DNA from: Ornithinicoccus hortensis
Lineage (GTDB): Bacteria; Actinomycetota; Actinomycetes; Actinomycetales; Dermatophilaceae
NCBI RefSeq assembly: GCF_006716185.1
Contig: NZ_VFOP01000001.1
Span: forward strand, 124,001 to 188,000
Direction of reading: 5' to 3'
Length of the DNA stretch: 64,000 nucleotides
Shown here: piece after piece, positions 51,085 to 60,378 of the stretch
Layout of the letters: every line of letters starts with the position of its first letter
Numbering within the stretch: position 1 is the stretch's first letter
Notes under the pieces: model-generated
Database searches by the model: none
Told to the model about the DNA's origin: nothing
The model's input: the letters and a program-made list of their open reading frames with translations, nothing else
Program-made: the position numbers and the translations under genes

Positions 51085-52593
51085 TCAACCGGCGCTGGGC
51101 TTCTCCCGCCAGGCCCGCTCGAACGGCAGCCGCCACGCGTGCGGCGCGATCAGCTGGTGGATCGCGTTGGGCCCCCAGGTGCCGGGCGGGTAGGGCTTGA
51201 CCGGCGGCGGGCTCTGCAGCAGCGGGGCCGACCGCTCCCACAGGCTCTCGATGCCCTCCGCGGTGGTGAACAGCGTGTGGTCACCCCGCATCGCGTCCAG
51301 CAGCAACCGCTCGTAGGCCTCCAGCACGTCACCGGCCGCCTCGGTCTCCCGGGTGGAGAACTGCATGGACAGCTTCTCCAGCTTCATCCCGGGGCCGGGG
51401 CGCTTGCCGTAGAAGGACAGCGACACCTTGGACTCGTCCGCCAGGTCGAAGGTGAGGTGGTCCGGGCCGGCCTGGCCGACCCCGGAGTTGGCCGGGAACA
51501 TGGTCCGCGGCGCCTCCTTGAAGGCGATCGAGATGATCCGGGCGCCCTCGGCCATCCGCTTGCCGGTGCGCAGGTAGAACGGCACGCCCGCCCAGCGCCA
51601 GTTGTCGATCTCGCAGCGCAGCGCGATGAAGGTCTCGGTGTCGGAGTCCCGGGCGACCCCCTCCTCGCCGCGGTACCCGGCATACTGCCCGCGCACGACC
51701 TGACCCGGGTCCAGGGGGAGCATCGAGCGGAAGACCTTGTTCTTCTCCTCGCTGATCGCGCCGGGCTCCAGCGCCGTCGGGGGCTCCATCGCGACGAACG
51801 CCAGCACCTGCAGCAGGTGGGTCACCACCATGTCCTTGTATGCCCCGGTCTCCTCGTAGAAACCGGCCCGCCGGTCCAGCCCCAGGGTCTCCGGGATGTC
51901 GATCTGCACGTGGTCGATGAAGTTGCGGTTCCAGATCGGCTCGAAGAGCCCGTTGGCGAACCGGAAGGCCAGGATGTTCTGCGCCGCCTCCTTGCCCAGG
52001 AAGTGGTCGATCCGGAAGATCTGCTCCTCGGCGAAGGTCTGGTGCACCCGGTCGTTGAGGTCCACCGCGCTGGCCAGGTCGGTGCCGAACGGCTTCTCCA
52101 TCACGATCCGGGAGCCGGCGACCAGGCCGGCCTCGCGCAAGCTCTCGATCACCGACAGCGCCGCCTTCGGGGGCACGCTCAGGTAGTGCAACAGCCCGGC
52201 CCCCTCGCCCAGGGCCGCCGACTCCTCGCGGACCACCCGGGCCAGTTCGTCCGCACCCCGCGCCTGCGGCACGTAGTGCAACCGCTCCTCGAACACCGCC
52301 CACTGGTCGTCGGTCAGCGGGCGGTTGCCGAACTCGGCGAGCGCCTGCCGGGTGAACGCCCGGAAGCTGGCGTCGTCCATCTCCTCCAGCGAGGTGCCGA
52401 CCACCCGGATCTCCGGGGCGAGGTCGGACACCGCCAGGTAGGCCAGTCCGGGCAGCAACTTGCGCCGCGCGAGGTCGCCACACGCCCCGAACAGCACGAT
52501 GACGTGGGGTGCGGCGACCTCCACGGCATGGGGTCGGCTCCCCAGGCCGGGGTAGGAAACGGTCTGGGCAAGCGGCTCGGTCCGGTCCGTCAC
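51085..52593 (-). CDS. zwf: Glucose-6-phosphate dehydrogenase
   Basis: First enzyme of the oxidative pentose phosphate pathway. The 502-residue chain has the nucleotide motif FGACGDLARRKLLPGLAYL near 35-53 (G-x-x-G-D-L-A), MEKPFGTDL near 165 and the active-site RIDHFLGKE at 194-202. The usual actinobacterial neighbours (opcA, tal, pgl) are absent here, so this may be a second zwf copy. A CAGACT box 7 nt before the GTG start suggests a leaderless transcript. Confidence 0.94.
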   Translation of the reverse strand: MTDRTEPLAQTVSYPGLGSRPHAVEVAAPHVIVLFGACGDLARRKLLPGLAYLAVSDLAPEIRVVGTSLEEMDDASFRAFTRQALAEFGNRPLTDDQWAVFEERLHYVPQARGADELARVVREESAALGEGAGLLHYLSVPPKAALSVIESLREAGLVAGSRIVMEKPFGTDLASAVDLNDRVHQTFAEEQIFRIDHFLGKEAAQNILAFRFANGLFEPIWNRNFIDHVQIDIPETLGLDRRAGFYEETGAYKDMVVTHLLQVLAFVAMEPPTALEPGAISEEKNKVFRSMLPLDPGQVVRGQYAGYRGEEGVARDSDTETFIALRCEIDNWRWAGVPFYLRTGKRMAEGARIISIAFKEAPRTMFPANSGVGQAGPDHLTFDLADESKVSLSFYGKRPGPGMKLEKLSMQFSTRETEAAGDVLEAYERLLLDAMRGDHTLFTTAEGIESLWERSAPLLQSPPPVKPYPPGTWGPNAIHQLIAPHAWRLPFERAWREKPSAG

Positions 52594-52642
52594 GCCTGGG
52601 AGTCTGGCACCAGATCGGGGTCCGCGTCGAGGGATGCGGCGG

Positions 52643-53494
52643 CTAGGAGTTGGTCGCGCTCACCAGCCAGGTGGCGCCGGGGAGTTGCACCACCCCGTCG
52701 ACCAGGTGCGTCCGGACCTCGGCCCGGACCTCCTCGAGCAGGCTGGCCCAGCCCTCCTCCCCGAGCCGCGGCTCCAGCTGCGCGCGGGCCAGCCGCCCGC
52801 CGCTGGTGGACAGGATCACCGCCATCCGCTCTGCCACCCCGTCGCTGTCACCGCTGCCGTAGACGCCGGTGAAGTCGAACGGGTCCACCGCGACCGAGCC
52901 CCACCCCGCCGCGGTCAGGAGACCACGCAGGCGCTCTCCGTCCGCGAACGCCATCGGGCCGGGTGCACCCGGCGGCGGGGGTTCCGGGCGCGGATCCATC
53001 CGCGCCACCAGCAGCTCGGTCCCCGCGGTGAAGCTGGGGTTCTCAGCCACGCCCCGCCAGCACGCGAAGACCAGCCGCGCACCGGGGGCGCTGCACCGCC
53101 GCAGGTTGGCGAACGCCGCCGCGGGCTCGTCGAAGAACATCACCCCGAAGCGGGACACCACCCGGTCGAACGGCTCCCCCGGCGCCTCCACCAGCAGGTC
53201 CGCCGACTGGGCATCCGCCACCAGGACCGTCGCGGACGGCACGCGGGCGCGGGCGGCACGCGCCATCACCGGCGAGATGTCGACCCCGACCACATCGGCG
53301 CCCGCCCGCGCGCCGGCCTCCAGCAGCGTGCCCGACCCGCACCCGACGTCGAGCAACCGCAGCCCCGGCGCCGGTGCATCGCGCTCCAGGATCGCCGCCG
53401 TCACCGGCGCGAACACCGCGTCGAAGATCGTCTCGTGCTCCACCCAGCCGGCACCGCCCTGGGCCCAGGTCTGCCGCATCGCCTCGTTGGCCAC
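52643..53494 (-). CDS. Class I SAM-dependent methyltransferase
   Basis: A 283-residue Rossmann methyltransferase. Motif I is LRLLDVGCGSGTLLEAGARA near 52-71, then VVGVDISPVMARAAR, VLVADAQSADLL (acidic loop and motif II) and FDRVVSRFGVMFFDEPAAAF (motif III). The start at GTG 53494 begins ANEAMRQTWAQGG; ATG 53479 is an alternative. A UbiE/Trans-aconitate-like subgroup is suggested by WAQGGAGW but the substrate is unknown. It is divergent from recC. Confidence 0.85.
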   Translation of the reverse strand: MANEAMRQTWAQGGAGWVEHETIFDAVFAPVTAAILERDAPAPGLRLLDVGCGSGTLLEAGARAGADVVGVDISPVMARAARARVPSATVLVADAQSADLLVEAPGEPFDRVVSRFGVMFFDEPAAAFANLRRCSAPGARLVFACWRGVAENPSFTAGTELLVARMDPRPEPPPPGAPGPMAFADGERLRGLLTAAGWGSVAVDPFDFTGVYGSGDSDGVAERMAVILSTSGGRLARAQLEPRLGEEGWASLLEEVRAEVRTHLVDGVVQLPGATWLVSATNS

Positions 53495-53586
53495 CCCACG
53501 ACTGTATGCCGACGCCTCCCGGGTCGACCGCGAGACGCCACGGCCGCGTGGGCGTGGGGCGTGGGCGGTCTGTCCCCGCCCGGCAA

Positions 53587-53592
53587 TACGGT
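53587..53592 (+). promoter_or_regulatory. -10 box of the recCBD operon (TACGGT)
   Basis: TACGGT followed by 7 nt and GTG 53600, so the recC mRNA would be leaderless. It fixes the start choice. Confidence 0.5.
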
Positions 53593-53599
53593 GGTCCCC

Positions 53600-56500
53600 G
53601 TGGGACTGTTCATCCATCGCGCGGAGCGCACCGACCTGCTCGCCGACGAGCTCGGTGACCTGCTGGCGACCCCCTTGGCGGACCCGTTCGCCGAGGAGGT
53701 CGTCGTGGTGCCCGCGCGCGGGGTGGAACGGTGGCTCACCCAGCGCCTGTCGCACCGGCTGGGCACCGGTCCCCGCGGGGGCGACGGCGTGTGCGCGGGC
53801 GTGCGCTTCCTCAGCCCCCGGTCGCTGGTCGCCCTGCTCCTGGACGCGGAGCGGGACGACCCGTGGGACCCCGACCGGCTGGTGTGGCCGCTGCTGCGGG
53901 TGATCGACGAGAGCCTCGACGAGCCGTGGGCAAACACCCTGGCGCTGCACCTCGGCCACGGCCGGGAGGACGAGGAGGCGCAGCTGCGGCAGGAGCGGCG
54001 TTACGCGGTCGCCCGCCGCCTGGCCGGCCTGTTCGCCTCGTATGCCGTGCAGCGCCCGTCCCTCGTCGCCGACTGGCGGCAGGGTCGGGACAGCGACGGG
54101 GCGGGCCACCCCCTGGACCCGGACCTCCACTGGCAGCCCCGGCTGTGGCGCGCCCTCGTGGACCGGGTCGACAGCTCGCCACCCGACCTCCGGCATACGG
54201 AGACGGTGCAGCGGCTGCGGGACGGCGGTGACGGTCTCGACCTCCCCCCGCGGCTGTCGCTGTTCGGACACACCCGGGTGCCGGTCACCGAGGTCGAGCT
54301 GCTCGACGCCCTGGGCACGCTGCGCGACGTGCACCTGTGGCTGCCGCAGGCCTCCCCTGCCTCCTGGGACGCGCTGGCCCCGGTCGCGACCGGGCCGGTC
54401 TCCCGGCGCGAGGACCCCACGACCGCGATGGTGCGCCACCCCCTGCTCTCCTCGCTGGGCCGCGACGCCCGCGAGCTGCAACGCACCCTCGCCGTCGCCG
54501 ACGCCGGGCCCACCCCGGACCCGCGCGACCTGGCCACCCCGCAGACCCTCCTCGGCTGGTTGCAGGCCGACCTGCGGCACGACGCCCCACCCGACGGCGC
54601 GACCCGGGCAGCGCGGCCGGTCGACCCGGCCGACGACACGGTGCAGGTGCACGCCTGCCACGGCGCCGCCCGGCAGGTGGACGTGCTCCGGGAGGTGCTC
54701 GTCGGGCTGCTGCAGGACGACCCGACGCTGGAGCCGCGCGACATCCTGGTGATGTGTCCCGACATCGAGACCTACGCCCCGCTGATCCAGGCCGGCTTCG
54801 GCATGGCCGACCGGCTGCTGGACCAGGTCGGGACGGGGCACCCGGCACACCGGCTGCGGGTCCGGCTCGCCGACCGCGCGCTGTCCAGCACCAACCCGCT
54901 GCTCGCCGTCGCCGGGACCCTGGTGGCCCTCGCCGGGGGCCGGGTCACCGCGACCGAGGTGCTCGACCTGGCCTCGACGGCCCCGGTGCGCCACCGGTTC
55001 GGGCTGTCCGACGACGACCTGGAGCAGGTCACCGCCTGGGTAGCCACCGCCGGCATCCGGTGGGGGTTGGACCACGAGCACCGGGGCCGCTACCGGTTGT
55101 CCTCGCTGGGGCAGAACACCTGGCGGTTCGGCCTGGACCGGGTGCTGGTCGGGGTCGCGCTGGCCGAGGACGAGCACCGTCCGCTCGGCACCGCGCTGCC
55201 GGTCGACGACGTGGGCAGCAACGACATCGACCTGGCCGGTCGGCTCGCCGAGCTGGTCGACCGGTTGGACCACACGCTGCGCTCCCTCGCCGCGGCGGGC
55301 ACCGTCACCGAGTGGATGTCCGCGCTCGGCGAGGGCGTCTCCCGGCTGACCGACGTGCCGACCGCGGACGCCTGGCAGGTGGCCCAGTTCGAGCGGGAGC
55401 TGGCCCGGATCGAGGACGCGGCCACCGCCGGGTCCCGGGACACCCCGTTGCGGCTGGCCGACGTGCGGACGCTGCTGCAGGACCGGCTGTCCGGCCGGCC
55501 GACCCGGGCCAACTTCCGCACCGGCACGCTCACCGTCTGCACGATGGTGCCGATGCGCTCCGTGCCGCACCGGGTGGTGTGCCTGGTCGGGCTCGACGAC
55601 GGGGTGTTCCCCCGCAGCACCAGTGCCGACGGGGACGACGTGCTCGCCCGCGACCCGCTCACCGGCGAGCGCGACACCCGCAGCGAGGACCGGCAACTGC
55701 TGCTCGACGCGATCATGGCCGCGACCGACAAGCTGGTGATCACCTACACCGGCGCCAACGAGCACAGCGGGGCAAGCCGTCCGCCCGCCGTCCCGCTCGG
55801 GGAGATCCTGGACGCGGTGCTGGAGACCGCGACCCACCCGGCGCCGCGCAAGGCCGGGTCCGACCTGGTGGTGCGCCACCCGCTGCAGCCGTTCGACCCC
55901 CGCAACCTGGTGCCGGGCCGCCTCGTCCCGACCGCGCGACCGTTCAGCTTCGACCGGTCGGCCCTGGAGGGGGCCGAGGCCGCCTCCGGCGAGCGGGTGC
56001 CGCGGCGGCCGCTGATCGCCGAGCCGCTCGCCCCGCAGGAGCCCGCGGACCTCAACCTGGCCGACCTGCAGGCCTTCTTCGCCCACCCGGTGCGGCACTT
56101 CCTGCGGCGCCGCCTCGACGTGTCCTCCCCGCTCGCCGCCGAGGAGACGGTCGACGCGATGCCGATCACCCTGGACGGCCTGGAGAAGTGGGACGTCGGC
56201 GACCGGCTGCTGCGCGACATGCTGGCCGGGATGTCGCCGGACGCCAGCATCGACGCCGAACGGATCCGGGGCCTGCTCCCGCCGCAGCAGCTCGGGGTCG
56301 CCACCCTGACCGAGGTGTGCGGGGTGGTGCAGACGCTGGTCAACTCCTCGGCCCCGCTGCGCGCCGAGCCGGCCCGCACCGTGGACGTCGATATCGACCT
56401 GGGCGACGGTCGCCGGCTGACCGGCACGGTGCCTGGCGTGCACGGCAACCGGGTGGTCAGCACCACCTACTCCTCGCTGCGGGGCAAGCAGCGGCTGGCC

Positions 56501-56989
56501 TCCTGGATCAACCTGCTGGCCCTGACGCTCGGGCACCCGCACACCCCGTGGACGGCGCACGCGGTGGGCCGCTACGGCAAGGGCGGCCGGGTCAGCGTCA
56601 TCGGCGGACTCGACCACTCCGCAGCCACCTGGTTGCGGGACCTGGTCGACATCTACGACCGGGGCATGCGCGAGCCGGTGCCGCTGCCGGTCAAGACCGC
56701 CGAGGCGTATGCCGACGCCTGGGCCCGCGCGCACGGCCCGCACGACCCGGAGCTCGCCAAGGCCGCCAGGGGCGCCTGGACGACCGACCGGGGCAAGCCG
56801 TACCTGCCACCCGGGGAGAACGAGGACCCCGCCCACGTGCGCATCTTCGGTGCCGGGTCACCGGTCGACGTGCTGTTGGGGCCGCCCCGGGCGGACGAAC
56901 GCTGGAACGACGCCCCCACCCGTCTCGGTCAGTACGCCCTGCGCGTCTGGCAACCGCTGCGCGCGCACGAACGGTTGGGCAGGCTATGA
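53600..56989 (+). CDS. recC: Exodeoxyribonuclease V subunit gamma
   Basis: The 1,129-residue RecC scaffold of RecBCD, with inactive helicase and nuclease domains. Typical blocks are FIHRAERTDLLADELGDLLA, VVVPARGVERWLTQRLSHRL, the central GTLTVCTMVPMRSVPHRVVC followed by LVGLDDGVFPRS, and FFAHPVRHFLRRRL near 830. RecC normally pins the 3' strand and recognises Chi. The frame is open far upstream, but sequence before 53600 belongs to the opposite-strand gene and spacer. The stop overlaps recB by 4 nt. Confidence 0.93.
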   Translation: MGLFIHRAERTDLLADELGDLLATPLADPFAEEVVVVPARGVERWLTQRLSHRLGTGPRGGDGVCAGVRFLSPRSLVALLLDAERDDPWDPDRLVWPLLRVIDESLDEPWANTLALHLGHGREDEEAQLRQERRYAVARRLAGLFASYAVQRPSLVADWRQGRDSDGAGHPLDPDLHWQPRLWRALVDRVDSSPPDLRHTETVQRLRDGGDGLDLPPRLSLFGHTRVPVTEVELLDALGTLRDVHLWLPQASPASWDALAPVATGPVSRREDPTTAMVRHPLLSSLGRDARELQRTLAVADAGPTPDPRDLATPQTLLGWLQADLRHDAPPDGATRAARPVDPADDTVQVHACHGAARQVDVLREVLVGLLQDDPTLEPRDILVMCPDIETYAPLIQAGFGMADRLLDQVGTGHPAHRLRVRLADRALSSTNPLLAVAGTLVALAGGRVTATEVLDLASTAPVRHRFGLSDDDLEQVTAWVATAGIRWGLDHEHRGRYRLSSLGQNTWRFGLDRVLVGVALAEDEHRPLGTALPVDDVGSNDIDLAGRLAELVDRLDHTLRSLAAAGTVTEWMSALGEGVSRLTDVPTADAWQVAQFERELARIEDAATAGSRDTPLRLADVRTLLQDRLSGRPTRANFRTGTLTVCTMVPMRSVPHRVVCLVGLDDGVFPRSTSADGDDVLARDPLTGERDTRSEDRQLLLDAIMAATDKLVITYTGANEHSGASRPPAVPLGEILDAVLETATHPAPRKAGSDLVVRHPLQPFDPRNLVPGRLVPTARPFSFDRSALEGAEAASGERVPRRPLIAEPLAPQEPADLNLADLQAFFAHPVRHFLRRRLDVSSPLAAEETVDAMPITLDGLEKWDVGDRLLRDMLAGMSPDASIDAERIRGLLPPQQLGVATLTEVCGVVQTLVNSSAPLRAEPARTVDVDIDLGDGRRLTGTVPGVHGNRVVSTTYSSLRGKQRLASWINLLALTLGHPHTPWTAHAVGRYGKGGRVSVIGGLDHSAATWLRDLVDIYDRGMREPVPLPVKTAEAYADAWARAHGPHDPELAKAARGAWTTDRGKPYLPPGENEDPAHVRIFGAGSPVDVLLGPPRADERWNDAPTRLGQYALRVWQPLRAHERLGRL

Positions 56990-59900
56990 ACCCCGCCGTC
57001 CACCCACCGGGCCACGGCCGGGCACCCGAGCCGTTCGACATCCGCGACCCGCTGCCCACCGGCACCACGCTGCTGGAGGCCAGCGCCGGCACCGGCAAGA
57101 CCTGGACCATCGGCGCCCTGGTCACCCGGTTCGTCGCCGAGGGTGTGGCCACCCTCGAGGAGATGCTGGTCGTCACCTTCGGCAAGGCCGCCAGCCAGGA
57201 GCTGCGCGAGCGAGTCCGGGCCCAGCTCGTGGAGGCCGAGCACGCCCTCGCCGACCCCGCGACCGCACCCTCCGACAACGAGGTGGTCACCCTCCTGCTG
57301 GCCTGCGACCCCGCCGAACAGGCCCTGCGGCGACAGCGGCTCCGGGCGGCGCTGGCCTCCTTCGACGGGGCGACGATCGCCACCATCCACCAGTTCTGCC
57401 ACCAGGTGCTGCGCAGCCTGGGCGTCGCGGGCGACACGGACGCCTCGGCCCGGCTCGTGGAGGACCTGGACGACCTGTTGGTGGAGGTGGTCGACGACAT
57501 CTACCTGCGCGGCTTCGCCCGGTCCGAGCGGCCGGAGTTCAGCCACGCGGAGGCGCTGAAGATCGCCCGCGAGGCGGCCGGCAGCAACCCGCAGGCCCGG
57601 CTGGAGCCGGCCGACCCCGAGCCGGGCAGCGTCGCCGCTCGGCGGGTCGGCTTCGCCCGCGCGGTCCGCCAGGAGCTGGCCGCCCGCAAGCGGCGGCTCG
57701 GCGTGCTCAGCTACGACGACCTGCTGTCCCAGCTGGCCGACGCCCTGCAGCGCGAGGACGCACCGGCCCGCGACCGGATGCGCCGGCGGTGGAAGGTCGT
57801 GCTGGTCGACGAGTTCCAGGACACCGACCCCGTGCAGTGGCAGGTCTTCGACCGGGCCTTCTCCGGCCACGCCACGATGGTGCTGATCGGCGACCCCAAG
57901 CAGGCCATCTACGCCTTCCGCGGCGGCGACGTCGTCACCTACCTGGAGGCCGCCCGCACCGCGGCGACCGCGAAGACCCTGGGCACCAACTGGCGCTCGG
58001 ACGCAGCGCTGCTGGAGCGGCTGCAGGTGGTCCTGCACGGGGCGGCGCTGGGCGACCCCGGCATCGTCGTGCACGACGTCCGTGCCGCCCACCCCGGCTC
58101 CCGCCTGTCCGGGGCGCCCCACCCCGACCCGTTCCGGTTGCGGGTGGCCCGTCGGGACCAGTTCGGCAACCTCAAGCGCGGGGCCCTGCCGACCGTCGGG
58201 CCGGTGCGCCAGCACATCGCCAGGGACGTCGCCCGCGACATCACCGGGCTGCTGGCCTCGGGCGCGGAGTTCGACGGCAGGCCGCTGCAACCACGTGACA
58301 TCGCCGTCCTGGCCCATGCCGGCGACCGGCTCACCGAGGTCAAGGAGGAGCTGCGCAAGCTCGGCGTGCCGGCCGTGGTCTCCGGGGGCGGCACCGTCTT
58401 CCAGACCCCCGGCGCCACCGAGTGGCTCACCCTGCTCGAGGGCCTGGAGCAACCGCACCGCTCCGCCCGCGTCCGGGCCGCCGCCCTGACCTCCTTCATC
58501 GGCCACTCGGCCGAGGACCTCGACCAGCAGGGCGACGCCCTGACCGACGCGGTGGCCCGGCGGCTGCGCGACTGGGCCGAGCTGTTCGACCGGCGCGGGG
58601 TCGCAGCGGTCATGGAGGCCGCCACCATCGACGGGCTCCCGGCCCGGGTGCTGCGGACCGCCGACGGGGAGCGCCGGCTGACCGACCTCCGGCACACCGC
58701 CCAGGCCCTGCACGAGGCGGCCGTCGCCGACCACCTCGGGCTGGTCGCCCTGCTCACCTGGCTGCGCCAGCAGATGGCCGAGGACCGCCCGGCGGGCACC
58801 AACTCCCGCACCCGGCGGCTCGACAGCGATGCCGCGGCGGTCCAGCTGGTCACCATCCACGGGAGCAAGGGCCTGCAGTACCCCATCGTCTACCTGCCCT
58901 ACCTGTCCGAGCGCTGGCTGCCCCCGACGATCGACATCCCGATGTTCCACGGCTCGGGACCGGACCGGCTCCGCTCGATCGACGTGGGTGGCGAGGGGCA
59001 CCCCGACTTCGAGGGCAACACCGTCCGGCACCGCGAGGAGGAGGCCGGGGAGTCGCTGCGGCTGCTCTACGTCGCGCTGACCCGGGCCCAGTCGCAGGTC
59101 GTGGCGTGGTGGGCACCGAACAGCAACATCCGCGCCTCGGCGCTGCAGCGGATCCTGCTCGGTCGCCCGGCCGGGGTCGCCGAGGTCCCGGACGTGACCC
59201 AGGCGCCCTCGGACGACGACGCGGCAGCCGCCTTCGCCGCCTGGTCGGCGGCCGGCGGGCCGGTCATCGAGCCCTCGGTGGTCGCCGAGCCGGTGGAGGC
59301 CGACCTGCGGGAGGAGACGGACCGGCTCGGGGTCCGCGACTTCTCCCGCACGGTCGACACGGACTGGCGGCGCACCTCCTACTCCGCGCTGAGCAGGGCC
59401 CTGGAGCAGGTCGACCAGCGGGCCGACGCGGTCGGCAGCGAGCCGGAGGAGCCGCCCCGCGAGGACGAACCCCCGGCCGAGCTGCCGGTCACCGACCTGC
59501 CGGACCCGGACGCCCTGATCCCCGACCCCCGACTCACCGTGCCCTCCCCGATGGCCGACCTGCCCGTCGGCGCGACCTTCGGCTCCCTGGTGCACGGCGT
59601 CCTCGAGGACGCCGACCCGGCCGCCCCCGACTTCCGCGAGGAGCTCCTGGACCGGATCGGCGACCAGCTGGTCCGGTGGCCGGTCCCGCTGGACCCCGCG
59701 GAGCTGGCCGACGCCCTGGAGCAGGTCTGCGACAGTCCGCTGGGGCCGCTGGCCGGGGACGCGACGCTGCGCCGGATCCCGCTGGCCGACCGGCTCCCGG
59801 AGATGGAGTTCGAGCTGCCGCTGGCCGGCGGCGACGTGGCGGACTACGACGCGGGGACGGTCCAGCTCGGTGACGTCGCGGTGCTGCTGCGCCGGCACCT

Positions 59901-60378
59901 GCCCGAGGGCGACCCGCTCATCCCGTATGCCGAGCTGCTGGAGACCCAGCCCCTGCTGGCCGACCAGGTGCTGCGGGGCTATCTCACCGGGTCGGTCGAC
60001 GTCGTGCTGCGGCTCGGCGAGCGCTACCTGGTGGTCGACTACAAGACCAACTGGCTGGGCACCGCCGACACCGAGCTGACGGCATACGACTATCGGCCGG
60101 AGGCGCTGGCCGCCGCGATGGGCCACTCCGACTACCCGCTCCAGGCGCTCCTGTATGCCGTGGTGCTGCACCGCTTCCTGCGCTGGCGGCAGCCCGGCTA
60201 CGACCCGGACCGGCACCTGGGCGGGGTGCTCTACCTCTACCTGCGCGGCATGTGCGGCCCGCAGACCCCGGTCGTCGACGGGCACCCGACCGGCGTCTTC
60301 TCCTGGCGGCCTCCGACCGCCCTGGTGCTCGCCCTGTCCGACCTGCTCGACGGGGCACCGGAGGAGGACGTCCGATGA
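56986..60378 (+). CDS. recB: Exodeoxyribonuclease V subunit beta
   Basis: A 1,130-residue UvrD-like 3'-5' helicase and nuclease. Walker A is LLEASAGTGKTWTIGALVTR with Lys38; motif II is VDEFQDTDPVQWQVF; motif III and later IGDPKQAIYAFRGGDVVTYL and GTNWRSD. The helicase end carries VTIHGSKGLQYPIVYLPYL and LLYVALTRAQSQV. The C-terminal RecB nuclease shows GSVDVVLRLGERYLVVDYKTNWLG with the catalytic D-x-K. It is coupled to recC and recD by 4-nt overlaps. Confidence 0.96.
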   Translation: MNPAVHPPGHGRAPEPFDIRDPLPTGTTLLEASAGTGKTWTIGALVTRFVAEGVATLEEMLVVTFGKAASQELRERVRAQLVEAEHALADPATAPSDNEVVTLLLACDPAEQALRRQRLRAALASFDGATIATIHQFCHQVLRSLGVAGDTDASARLVEDLDDLLVEVVDDIYLRGFARSERPEFSHAEALKIAREAAGSNPQARLEPADPEPGSVAARRVGFARAVRQELAARKRRLGVLSYDDLLSQLADALQREDAPARDRMRRRWKVVLVDEFQDTDPVQWQVFDRAFSGHATMVLIGDPKQAIYAFRGGDVVTYLEAARTAATAKTLGTNWRSDAALLERLQVVLHGAALGDPGIVVHDVRAAHPGSRLSGAPHPDPFRLRVARRDQFGNLKRGALPTVGPVRQHIARDVARDITGLLASGAEFDGRPLQPRDIAVLAHAGDRLTEVKEELRKLGVPAVVSGGGTVFQTPGATEWLTLLEGLEQPHRSARVRAAALTSFIGHSAEDLDQQGDALTDAVARRLRDWAELFDRRGVAAVMEAATIDGLPARVLRTADGERRLTDLRHTAQALHEAAVADHLGLVALLTWLRQQMAEDRPAGTNSRTRRLDSDAAAVQLVTIHGSKGLQYPIVYLPYLSERWLPPTIDIPMFHGSGPDRLRSIDVGGEGHPDFEGNTVRHREEEAGESLRLLYVALTRAQSQVVAWWAPNSNIRASALQRILLGRPAGVAEVPDVTQAPSDDDAAAAFAAWSAAGGPVIEPSVVAEPVEADLREETDRLGVRDFSRTVDTDWRRTSYSALSRALEQVDQRADAVGSEPEEPPREDEPPAELPVTDLPDPDALIPDPRLTVPSPMADLPVGATFGSLVHGVLEDADPAAPDFREELLDRIGDQLVRWPVPLDPAELADALEQVCDSPLGPLAGDATLRRIPLADRLPEMEFELPLAGGDVADYDAGTVQLGDVAVLLRRHLPEGDPLIPYAELLETQPLLADQVLRGYLTGSVDVVLRLGERYLVVDYKTNWLGTADTELTAYDYRPEALAAAMGHSDYPLQALLYAVVLHRFLRWRQPGYDPDRHLGGVLYLYLRGMCGPQTPVVDGHPTGVFSWRPPTALVLALSDLLDGAPEEDVR

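Noticed and set aside
52643-56836. A 1,397-codon minus-strand frame
   Set aside because: Only its last 283 codons are the methyltransferase; the rest is antisense to recC and lacks any motif.
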